From positions 1 to 13,350 of the forward strand of contig JBBRGA010000093.1 in the NCBI GenBank assembly GCA_038241115.1: DNA of 13,350 nt. Direction: 5' to 3'. The notes under the pieces are model-generated. The model ran no database searches. It was not told where the DNA came from and worked only from the letters and a program-made list of their open reading frames with translations. The position numbers and the translations under genes are program-made. Of the stretch, positions 6,235 to 12,758 are shown in pieces. Every line of letters starts with the position of its first letter. Position 1 is the stretch's first letter. This stretch comes from JANYJJ01 sp038241115. Its GTDB lineage: Bacteria > Pseudomonadota > Gammaproteobacteria > Burkholderiales > Burkholderiaceae_C.

Positions 6235-6666
6235 ATGCTGAACCGACTGACCAGCTCGCTCGAATTTCAAGGCCAGGCGCTGAGCCTGCGTGCCGAACGG
6301 CAGCGACTCATTGCCAGCAACATCGCCAACGCGGACACGCCCAATTACGTGGCGCGCGACATGAACTTTGCGCAAGTGCTGCGCGAGGCCACCGGCGCGG
6401 GCTCAGCGGGCAATGTCAGCAGCGTGTCCATGACCGGTGCCAGCGCCACACAGGCCGGACACATTGGCTTGAACATGCAGAACAGCATGCGCGCGGAGGC
6501 GCGCCTGAACTACGCAACACCGAGCCAAACCAACCTGGACCGCAACACCGTGGACATGGACCGCGAGCGTGCCAATTTCGCCGACAACTCCGTGAAGTTC
6601 GAAGCCACGCTGCGCTTCATCAACGGCAGCGCCAAGACCATGCTCGACGCCATTCGTGGTCAGTAA
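6235..6666 (+). CDS. flgB: Flagellar basal body rod protein FlgB
   Basis: Proximal rod subunit, 143 residues, exported by the flagellar type III gate without a cleaved signal. The N-terminal rod motif RLIASNIANADTPNYVARD (24-42) and the C-terminal helix VKFEATLRFINGSAKTMLDAIRGQ carry the family's paired coiled ends; the middle is Ala/Gly/Ser-rich and variable. GGAGG at 6225-6229 lies 5 bases before the ATG. The frame stays open for 42 codons upstream, but MLNRLTSSLEFQ is the usual start and only this ATG has the ribosome site. First gene of the + strand rod-hook operon; flgC follows after 69 bp, the widest gap in the operon, which holds a 10-bp palindrome CACATATGTG (6697-6706). Confidence 0.96.
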   Translation: MLNRLTSSLEFQGQALSLRAERQRLIASNIANADTPNYVARDMNFAQVLREATGAGSAGNVSSVSMTGASATQAGHIGLNMQNSMRAEARLNYATPSQTNLDRNTVDMDRERANFADNSVKFEATLRFINGSAKTMLDAIRGQ

Positions 6667-6735
6667 GTTGATCCGTGATTTTCTTGTTCTTGCGCTCACA
6701 TATGTGTTGCAAAAATTGATTGAAAGGACGACCGC

Positions 6736-7152
6736 ATGTCCATGCTGAACATTTTCAACGTCTCGGGCAGTGCCGCCAGCGCGCAAAGCCAGCGGCTCAA
6801 CGTGGTGGCGTCCAACCTGGCCAACGCCGACACCGTGGCCGGGCCCGACGGCAAGGTCTACAAAGCGCGACAGGTCACGTTTCAGACCGAGTTCATGGGC
6901 CAGACGAAAAACGATCTGACCTCGGCGGGCGTCACGGTGTCGACCATTTCAGAGGACAACACGCCGGGCAAGCGCCTGCACGACCCCAAGCACCCGCAGG
7001 CCGACGCCGACGGCTACGTGACCTACAGCAACGTCAACGCGGTCGAGGAAATGGTCAACATGATTTCAGCCTCGCGCTCTTACCAAAACAACGTTGAAGT
7101 GATGAACACCGCCAAAAGCCTGCTGTTGAAGACGCTGCAAATTGGCACTTGA
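6736..7152 (+). CDS. flgC: Flagellar basal body rod protein FlgC
   Basis: Proximal rod subunit, 138 residues, the normal size. The N-terminal motif SQRLNVVASNLANADT (18-33) is the rod/hook family signature. The C-terminal VEEMVNMISASRSYQNNVEVMNTAKSLLLKTLQIGT is the partner coiled-coil end, very typical of FlgC. The middle PDGKVYKARQVTF is also standard. AAAGGA (6723-6728) precedes the ATG at 6736; a second ATG two codons later is possible but further from the ribosome site. flgD follows after 33 bp. Confidence 0.97.
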   Translation: MSMLNIFNVSGSAASAQSQRLNVVASNLANADTVAGPDGKVYKARQVTFQTEFMGQTKNDLTSAGVTVSTISEDNTPGKRLHDPKHPQADADGYVTYSNVNAVEEMVNMISASRSYQNNVEVMNTAKSLLLKTLQIGT

Positions 7153-7185
7153 TAAACGTTGCAAATTTGAACTGAAGGAATCTCC

Positions 7186-7848
7186 ATGGCCATCACCGCA
7201 CTCGACCCGACTTTCAGCAGCGCCGCAAGCGCGGCAGCCACCACACCCAGCACGCTGGCGCAGAAAAACTCCGGCGGCAGCGAAGACCGCTTTTTGAAGC
7301 TGCTGGTGGCACAGATGCAAAACCAGGATCCGTTGAACCCGCTGGACAACGCGCAGGTCACCAGCCAGATGGCGCAGATCAACACCGTCAGCGGCGTTGA
7401 AAAACTCAACAAAACCATGAGCGGCTTGACCTCGCAGTTCTTGCAAATGCAAACCCTGCAAGGCGCTGCCTTGGTCGGGCGTGACGTGACTGTGGCGGGC
7501 AACAGCATCAACATCGCAAACGGCGTGGGACAAGGCGCCTTTGAGTTGGCCTCAGACGCCAGCGCCAGCAAGGTCGAATTGCTGCGCCCTGACGGCACGG
7601 TGCTGGACACCTTGCAACTGGGCCCGCAAAAAGCCGGCCGCGTGAACTTTGAATGGCCCGCCAAAGCGACCGATCCACAGGCCGACATCCGCTTCCGCGT
7701 GGTCGCCGCCAACAACACCGCGCCCGTGACGGCGACCACCTACATGCGCGACAAAGTCGTGGCGGTGAACATGGGCGGTGACGCCTTGAGCCTGCAGCTG
7801 CAACGCTCGGGCAGCGTGCCCTACACGCAGGTGAAGTCGTTCAACTGA
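7186..7848 (+). CDS. flgD: Flagellar hook capping protein FlgD
   Basis: Hook-cap scaffold that sits at the tip of the growing hook, adds FlgE subunits and is later discarded. 220 residues. The conserved N-terminal part SEDRFLKLLVAQMQNQDPLNPLDNAQVTSQMAQINTVSGVEKLN (32-75) is diagnostic. Before it is an Ala/Ser/Thr-rich export leader. After it come the beta domains (about 90-210), where VELLRPDGTVLDTLQLGPQKAGRVNFEWPA is the FlgD Ig-like region. GAAGGA (7174-7179) precedes the ATG. The 57-bp gap to flgE carries three CCCACG-type hexamers. Confidence 0.96.
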   Translation: MAITALDPTFSSAASAAATTPSTLAQKNSGGSEDRFLKLLVAQMQNQDPLNPLDNAQVTSQMAQINTVSGVEKLNKTMSGLTSQFLQMQTLQGAALVGRDVTVAGNSINIANGVGQGAFELASDASASKVELLRPDGTVLDTLQLGPQKAGRVNFEWPAKATDPQADIRFRVVAANNTAPVTATTYMRDKVVAVNMGGDALSLQLQRSGSVPYTQVKSFN

Positions 7849-7862
7849 GTTTTTAGTCCACA

Positions 7863-7880
7863 CCCACGCCCACGCCCACA
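7863..7880 (+). repeat. Three CCCACG-type hexamers in the flgD-flgE gap
   Basis: CCCACG, CCCACG and CCCACA lie in tandem, with CCACA just before them. They sit about 15 bases upstream of the AGGA ribosome site of flgE. They are untranslated, so copy-number change would only alter intercistronic spacing. Confidence 0.6.
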
Positions 7881-7905
7881 TCAGTTTCATCACCAGGAAA
7901 AATCC

Positions 7906-9174
7906 ATGAGCTTCCAACAAGGTTTGTCAGGTTTGAACGCCAGCAGCAAGAGCCTCGACGTGATCGGCAACAACGTGGCCAACGCCAATACCTACGGCGA
8001 AAAATTGTCTCGAGCCGAGTTTGCTGGCATGTATGCCAACGCCATGAACGGCTCGTCGAGCAACCAGGTAGGCATCGGGGTGCGTGTGGCAGCTGTGACT
8101 CAACAGTTCACGCAGGGCAGCATCGTGACCACCGACAACCCGCTTGATTTGGCGGTCAATGGCAACGGCTTTTTCCAGGTGAAGGACAACATCGGCGGTG
8201 TCAACTACAGCCGCAACGGTCAGTTCAAGGTAGACCGTGAAGGCTATGTGATCAACAACCAAAACCAAAAGCTGATTGGCTATCGCGCCAATGCCTTGGG
8301 CGTGATCCAGAGCGGCGCGGCCGATGCACTGCAAATGCCTACCGCCGGCATCAAGCCAGCCGTGACCACCGCCATCAAGATGGAATTGAATTTGGACGCT
8401 CGCTCGGGGCCGACCGCGCCTGCCGCGCCTGCCGCGCCCACCATCAATTTGGCCGATCCGCTGACCTACAACAAGGCCACCTCGCTGAACGTGTTCGATG
8501 AAAAAGGCCAGGACGTGGCTTTGACGTTTTACTTTCAGAAAGCCGACACCGACAAATGGAATGTGTACGTTGCGGCCAACGGCACGCCGATCAACCTCAG
8601 TGCCGGCTTGCCCGCTCCGTCCACGCAAATCGTGTTTCCCGCCAACGGCGGTACACCCACTTTGCCGGCGGCCGACGTGCCACTTGACATCCCACTGTCG
8701 GCCAATGCCGTCGGCGCGGCCACGCTGCCTATTCCTGGCGTCAAACTCAATCTTCTGGGTGCCACCCAATACGGCTCGCCGTTCGGCGTGACCGACCTCA
8801 CTCAAGACGGCTATGCGCCGGGTCAACTGGCGGGTGTTTCGTTTGCCAACGACGGCATCGTGACTGCGCGTTATTCCAATGGCCAGATCAAGGCGGCTGG
8901 GCAATTGCTGCTGGCCAACTTTCGCAATCCCCAAGGTTTGCAGCCTCTGGGCGGCAATACCTGGGCACCTTCGCACATTGCCGGTGACCCGGTCGTGGGT
9001 GCGCCGGGTGAAGGAACCCTGGGCGTGCTGCAGTCGGGCGCGCTGGAAGAGTCGAACGTCGATCTGACCGCCGAGTTGGTCAACATGATCACCGCGCAGC
9101 GCTCTTACCAAGCCAACGCGCAAACCATCAAAACGCAGGACCAGGTGTTTCAAACTTTGGTCAACCTGCGCTGA
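7906..9174 (+). CDS. flgE: Flagellar hook protein FlgE
   Basis: Main hook subunit, 422 residues, in the normal range. The N-terminal part LSGLNASSKSLDVIGNNVANANTYGEKLSRAEF (7-39) is the rod/hook signature. DNPLDLAVNGNGFFQV (77-92) and YSRNGQFKVDREGYVI (101-116) are the conserved strands of the D0-Dc-D1 core. The middle (about 140-300) is the variable surface domain and includes a Pro/Ala repeat. The C-terminal LQSGALEESNVDLTAELVNMITAQRSYQANAQTIKTQDQVFQTLVNLR closes the coiled-coil pair and separates FlgE from FlgG. AGGA at 7895-7898 precedes the ATG. After the NANT motif it reads YGEKLSRAEF where enteric FlgE has VGFKSxxAxF. flgF follows after 37 bp. Confidence 0.96.
   Translation: MSFQQGLSGLNASSKSLDVIGNNVANANTYGEKLSRAEFAGMYANAMNGSSSNQVGIGVRVAAVTQQFTQGSIVTTDNPLDLAVNGNGFFQVKDNIGGVNYSRNGQFKVDREGYVINNQNQKLIGYRANALGVIQSGAADALQMPTAGIKPAVTTAIKMELNLDARSGPTAPAAPAAPTINLADPLTYNKATSLNVFDEKGQDVALTFYFQKADTDKWNVYVAANGTPINLSAGLPAPSTQIVFPANGGTPTLPAADVPLDIPLSANAVGAATLPIPGVKLNLLGATQYGSPFGVTDLTQDGYAPGQLAGVSFANDGIVTARYSNGQIKAAGQLLLANFRNPQGLQPLGGNTWAPSHIAGDPVVGAPGEGTLGVLQSGALEESNVDLTAELVNMITAQRSYQANAQTIKTQDQVFQTLVNLR
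8416..8439 (+). repeat. Pro/Ala-coding 9-bp repeat within flgE
   Basis: GCGCCTGCC occurs twice in tandem and is followed by GCGCCC. It encodes a short A-P-A linker (about residues 171-178) at the edge of the variable surface domain. Units of nine keep the frame, so length changes would be tolerated. Confidence 0.7.
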
Positions 9175-9211
9175 GTTGATGTCCAGCTCGATGCTGATTT
9201 GAGGAGCCGCC

Positions 9212-9943
9212 ATGGACCGCATGATTTACCTGTCGATGTCTGGGGCCAAGGCCACCATGCAGCGCCAGGACGTCCTCACGCACAACCTGGCCAACGTCAG
9301 CACCAACGGCTTTCGGGCCGAGTTGCAGGCCTTCCGCTCGGTGCCGGTGAACGGCAGCGGTGCCAGCACACGCGTCTATGCGCTGGAAAGCACGCCCGGC
9401 TACGACCCGACGCCCGGCCCCATGCAGTCCACCGGCCGGGTGCTGGACGTGGCCATGCAGGGCGATGCCTGGATGGCAGTACAGGCGCTGGACGGCACCG
9501 AGGGCTACACGCGGTCCGGCTCGCTCGATCTGCGCGCCGACGGCACATTGACAACCCGCAGCGGTTTGACTGTTTTAGGAGACGGTGGCCCCATCGTCGT
9601 GCCGCCCAATGTGGAGCTGAGCATCGGCAGCGACGGCACCTTGAGCGCGCGTCAACCCAACGGCAAATCAGCCAGCCTGGGCCGCATCAAATTGGCCACC
9701 GCAGAAGCGCCCTTGGTGCGCGGTGACGACGGCTTGTTCCGCGCGGCGTCTGGCGAGACTTTGGCGCCTGACTTGACGGCGCGCCTGCAAGAAGGCGCAC
9801 TCGAGGGATCGAACGTCAGCGCCGTCGAGACCATGGTTTCCATGATCGCTGCGGCGCGTCAATTCGAGGCGCAAATGAAGATGGTGCAAACCGCCGAGGC
9901 GAATGAAAAAGCGGCCTCCAGTTTGTTGTCTAACCGCGGCTGA
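9212..9943 (+). CDS. flgF: Flagellar basal body rod protein FlgF
   Basis: Proximal rod subunit, 243 residues, usual for the family. It begins MDRMIYLSMSGAKATMQRQDVLTHNLANVSTNGFRAELQAF, where the MDRMIY start and the HNLANVSTNGF motif (24-34) are typical of FlgF. The central TRSGSLDLRADGTLTTRSG strand and the C-terminal LEGSNVSAVETMVSMIAAARQFEAQMKMVQTAEANEKAASSLLSNRG, rather than the FlgG ending, support FlgF over FlgG. A strong GAGGAG at 9201-9206 lies 5 bases before the ATG. flgG follows after 31 bp. Confidence 0.96.
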   Translation: MDRMIYLSMSGAKATMQRQDVLTHNLANVSTNGFRAELQAFRSVPVNGSGASTRVYALESTPGYDPTPGPMQSTGRVLDVAMQGDAWMAVQALDGTEGYTRSGSLDLRADGTLTTRSGLTVLGDGGPIVVPPNVELSIGSDGTLSARQPNGKSASLGRIKLATAEAPLVRGDDGLFRAASGETLAPDLTARLQEGALEGSNVSAVETMVSMIAAARQFEAQMKMVQTAEANEKAASSLLSNRG

Positions 9944-9974
9944 TATTTAGTTTTACTTTGAAGGACATCCCATC

Positions 9975-10757
9975 ATGATGCGTTCCCTTTGGACGGCAAA
10001 AACCGGCATGGAAGCCCAGCAGTTTCAGCTCGATGTGGTCTCGAACAACTTGGCCAACGTGTCGACCAACGGCTACAAACGCTCGCACGCGGTGTTCGAG
10101 GATTTGATGTACCAGACCCTGCGCCAACCCGGGGCCAACAGCACCGAGCAAACGCAGTTGCCCACAGGCTTGCAAGTGGGTTTGGGCGTGCGGCCGGTGG
10201 CCACTTCGCGGATGTACCTGCAAGGCAGCTTGCAGCAAACCAGCAATGCGTTTGACATGGCCATTCAGGGCAACGGCTTCTTCCAGGTCAGCATGCCCGA
10301 TGGCACGACGGCCTACACCCGCGACGGCGCGTTTCAGGTCGACGCGCAGGGCGCGCTCGTCACCAGCGAGGGCTACCTCGTCAATCCGCAAATCACCATT
10401 CCCGCCAACGCGTTGAAAACCACGGTGGGCTCGGACGGCACCGTCAGCATCACCGTGCCGGGCCAGGCGGCCGAGCAAAAAGTGGGGCAGTTGTTGATGG
10501 CCAACTTCATCAACCCGCCGGGTCTGGACGCGCGGGGCAAAAATTTATTTACCGAAACCCCGGCTTCAGGCGCCCCCACCACCGGCGCGCCGGGCTTGGC
10601 GGGGCTGGGCACGATCCAGCAAGGTTTCCTGGAAACCTCGAACGTGAATGTGGTGGAAGAGTTGGTGCAAATGATTCAAACCCAGCGTGCCTACGAACTG
10701 AATTCCAAAGCCATCCAGACGTCCGACCAAATGCTGCAAAAACTCACCCAACTTTGA
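9975..10757 (+). CDS. flgG: Flagellar distal rod protein FlgG
   Basis: Distal rod subunit, 260 residues, the standard length. SLWTAKTGMEAQQFQLDVVSNNLANVSTNGYKRSHAVFEDLMYQ (4-47) is nearly canonical. Residues 46-63 (from YQTLRQPG to TQLP) correspond to the FlgG-specific segment absent from FlgE that makes the rod straight and stiff. AFDMAIQGNGFFQV, then the C-terminal GFLETSNVNVVEELVQMIQTQRAYELNSKAIQTSDQMLQKLTQL, complete the signature. AAGGAC (9961-9966) precedes the ATG at 9975; a second ATG directly follows. The stop at 10755-10757 lies 11 bp before the likely flgH ATG and overlaps a possible flgH TTG start. Confidence 0.97.
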   Translation: MMRSLWTAKTGMEAQQFQLDVVSNNLANVSTNGYKRSHAVFEDLMYQTLRQPGANSTEQTQLPTGLQVGLGVRPVATSRMYLQGSLQQTSNAFDMAIQGNGFFQVSMPDGTTAYTRDGAFQVDAQGALVTSEGYLVNPQITIPANALKTTVGSDGTVSITVPGQAAEQKVGQLLMANFINPPGLDARGKNLFTETPASGAPTTGAPGLAGLGTIQQGFLETSNVNVVEELVQMIQTQRAYELNSKAIQTSDQMLQKLTQL

Positions 10758-10768
10758 TCGGGATTGTG

Positions 10769-11578
10769 ATGAAGCACATAACCTTTCCACGCTCTGTCGC
10801 TGTGGCACGCGCTTTTGGCATTCGTGGCAGCCTCGGCATTCGTGGCGTCTGTGGCGTTCGCAGCGTCCCTGGCGTTCGCGGTGGTTTTTTTGCACTCTGC
10901 CTGGTCAGTCTGGCGCTCAACCTGGGCGGCTGCGCGGCGCTGAACGACACCTTGAGCGAGAAAGTCAACCCGCGCCCGCCAGTGGACCTGGCACCGATTC
11001 GGTATGCACGCGCCGACGAGGTGGTGGCCGCGCCCATCACCAATGGCGCCATTTTTCAAGCCGCCAGCTACCGCCCTTTGTTCGAGGACTACCGGGCGCG
11101 CTTGAAGGGCGACTCGCTGACCATTCAAATCGTTGAAAAAATCAACGCGTCGCAGACCAGCACCAGCTCGATCGCCAAAGACGGCAAGATCGACGGCAAG
11201 CTGAGCGCGGTGCCGCTGTTGTCGCCCGGCGCCCTGCTGCGCGCTGTGGCCAGCGGAAATGCAGCCAACACCTTCGACGGCAAGGGCTCCACCGAAAGCG
11301 CCAACACGTTCTCTGGCACGGTGACCGCGACCGTGACCGAAGTGCTGCCCAACGGGCATTTGTTGGTGTCTGCCGAAAAGCAGATTGGTGTGAATCACAA
11401 CGTGGACGTGCTGCGCTTTTCAGGGCAAGTGGACCCGCGCGCCATATTGCCCGGCAACTCGGTGCTGTCGGCCCAGGTTGCCAACGTTCGTATTGAGCAG
11501 CGCGGCCGAGGTGCTGCAGCCGATGCGCAAGGAATAGGCTGGTTAGGACGCTTCTTTTTGAACGTTATGCCGCTTTAA
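10769..11578 (+). CDS. flgH: Flagellar L-ring lipoprotein FlgH, with an extended repeat-bearing leader
   Basis: Outer-membrane lipoprotein that forms the L ring around the distal rod. From ATG 10769 it has 269 residues, longer than the usual 220-235 or so. The lipobox LGGC puts the lipidated cysteine at residue 55. Residues 17-40 of the leader consist of four six-residue units of the form G-I/V-R-G/S-x-x, encoded by an 18-bp tandem repeat, before the hydrophobic core FFALCLVSLALNLGG. The mature protein is normal: YRPLFEDYRARLKGDSLTIQIVEKINASQTSTSS, GTVTATVTEVLPNGHLLVSAEKQIGVNHNVDVLRFSGQVDP, and the end GIGWLGRFFLNVMPL. GGGA (10760-10763) could serve the ATG. Other starts are TTG 10754, overlapping flgG, and GTG 10802; there is no ATG, GTG or TTG after the repeat, so the repeat must be translated. 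Confidence 0.93.
   Translation: MKHITFPRSVAVARAFGIRGSLGIRGVCGVRSVPGVRGGFFALCLVSLALNLGGCAALNDTLSEKVNPRPPVDLAPIRYARADEVVAAPITNGAIFQAASYRPLFEDYRARLKGDSLTIQIVEKINASQTSTSSIAKDGKIDGKLSAVPLLSPGALLRAVASGNAANTFDGKGSTESANTFSGTVTATVTEVLPNGHLLVSAEKQIGVNHNVDVLRFSGQVDPRAILPGNSVLSAQVANVRIEQRGRGAAADAQGIGWLGRFFLNVMPL
10817..10888 (+). repeat. Four tandem 18-bp units in the flgH leader
   Basis: Units at 10817-10834, 10835-10852, 10853-10870 and 10871-10888. The first is GGCATTCGTGGCAGCCTC and the second GGCATTCGTGGCGTCTGT. The third and fourth begin GGCGTTCGCAGC and GGCGTTCGCGGT. The first eight bases of every unit are GGC(A/G)TTCG. They encode GIRGSL, GIRGVC, GVRSVP and GVRGGF. A run of seven T (10885-10891) closes the array. 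Confidence 0.88.
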
Positions 11579-11592
11579 GTTTCCCCAGAATA

Positions 11593-11616
11593 GGGTGGCA
11601 ACTAACGCCGCCACCC
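11593..11616 (+). other. Hairpin immediately upstream of the flgI ATG
   Basis: GGGTGGC (11593-11599) pairs perfectly with GCCACCC (11610-11616) around the loop AACTAACGCC, ending two bases before ATG 11619. The alternative GTG start (11595) lies inside the left arm. Neither start has a recognisable Shine-Dalgarno, so the structure may modulate flgI initiation or force coupling to flgH translation. Confidence 0.45.
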
Positions 11617-11618
11617 CC

Positions 11619-12758
11619 ATGGAAACGACCGAAAAACTACCCAAATTCCTGAAGGCACTGATCGTGCTGGCTGCCTTCGCAGCTTCTGCGGCGCTTTGGT
11701 GGCCTTCCGCTGCCAACGCGGCGCGGATCAAAGAAGTGGCCTCTGTGCAAGGCGTTCGCAGCAACCCCTTGATGGGCTACGGTTTGGTGGTGGGTCTGGA
11801 CGGCACTGGCGACCAGACCACCTCGGCCCCCTTCACCACCCAAAGCATCATTGCCATGCTGGCGCAAATGGGCGTGGCTGTGCCGCAGGGCGCCAGCATG
11901 TCGCTGAAAAACGTGGCAGCGGTGGTGGTGACTGCGCAGTTGCCAGCGTTTGCGCAACCGGGCCAAACCATTGACGTCAATGTCTCGTCGATGGGCAATG
12001 CCAAAAGCCTGCGTGGCGGCACTCTGATCACCACGCCGCTGAAAGGCGCCGACCAACAAATCTATGCGTTGGCACAGGGCAATTTGATTGTGGGCGGTGC
12101 GGGCGCCTCGGCCGGGGGTTCGAAGGTTCAAATCAATCACCTCAGCGTGGGCCGTGTTCCCGAAGGTGCCACGGTGGAGCGCAGCGTGCCCACACCTCTG
12201 AGCCAGGGCGAGTTCATGCAGCTGGACCTGAACGCCAACGACTACAACACCGCTCGCGACGTGGCGCGCGCCATCAACCGTCGCATGGGCGAGGGCAGTG
12301 CGCAGGCCATGGACGGCCGCGCGGTGCGCGTGCGCATGCCTGCCTCACCGGATGCGCGGGTGAACTTTTTGGCCGACATCGAAAACCTCAACGTCGACTT
12401 GGCCATTCCCGCAGCCAAAGTGGTCATCAATGCCCGCTCAGGCTCGGTGGTAATGAACCAGGCGGTCACCTTGGCACCGTGTGCCGTGGCGCATGGCAAT
12501 TTGTCGGTGACCATCAGTTCCACACCGGCGGTGAGCCAGCCGGGGCCGTTTTCCAATGGCCAAACCGTGGCCGGTGAAAAGGCCGACATCACCATTCGCC
12601 AAGAGGCCGGCGCACTGGTGCAAATGCCTGCGGGAACCAAGTTGTCCGAGGTGGTGAAGGCGCTGAGCTTGCTGGGTGCGACGCCGCAGGACTTGATCGG
12701 TATCTTGCAAGCGCTGCGCGCCGCGGGCGCGTTGCAAGCTGAGCTGGAGGTGATTTGA
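11619..12758 (+). CDS. flgI: Flagellar P-ring protein FlgI
   Basis: Periplasmic P-ring subunit that forms the bushing around the rod in the peptidoglycan layer, assembled with FlgA. 379 residues from ATG 11619. The signal peptide is METTEKLPKFLKALIV and on to SAANA, with cleavage likely after Ala34. The mature start ARIKEVASVQGVRSNPLMGYGLVVGLDGTGDQT (35-67) is the classic FlgI sequence. MLAQMGVAVP, SSMGNAKSLRGGTLITTPLKGADQQIYALAQGNLIVGG and the end LSLLGATPQDLIGILQALRAAGALQAELEVI are all family-typical. GTG 11595 would add eight residues and is possible; neither start has a clear ribosome site and a hairpin covers both. The stop overlaps the flgJ ATG (TGATG), so flgI and flgJ are translationally coupled. 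Confidence 0.96.
   Translation: METTEKLPKFLKALIVLAAFAASAALWWPSAANAARIKEVASVQGVRSNPLMGYGLVVGLDGTGDQTTSAPFTTQSIIAMLAQMGVAVPQGASMSLKNVAAVVVTAQLPAFAQPGQTIDVNVSSMGNAKSLRGGTLITTPLKGADQQIYALAQGNLIVGGAGASAGGSKVQINHLSVGRVPEGATVERSVPTPLSQGEFMQLDLNANDYNTARDVARAINRRMGEGSAQAMDGRAVRVRMPASPDARVNFLADIENLNVDLAIPAAKVVINARSGSVVMNQAVTLAPCAVAHGNLSVTISSTPAVSQPGPFSNGQTVAGEKADITIRQEAGALVQMPAGTKLSEVVKALSLLGATPQDLIGILQALRAAGALQAELEVI

Noticed and set aside
6697..6706. Palindrome CACATATGTG in the flgB-flgC gap.
   Set aside because: A 10-bp palindrome is expected by chance at this scale and it has no partner sites or known regulator; mentioned only under flgB.
7927..9222. Long 431-codon open frame antisense to flgE.
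   Set aside because: It is the complementary frame of a clear flgE gene in GC-rich DNA, has no family features and no ribosome site; a shadow.
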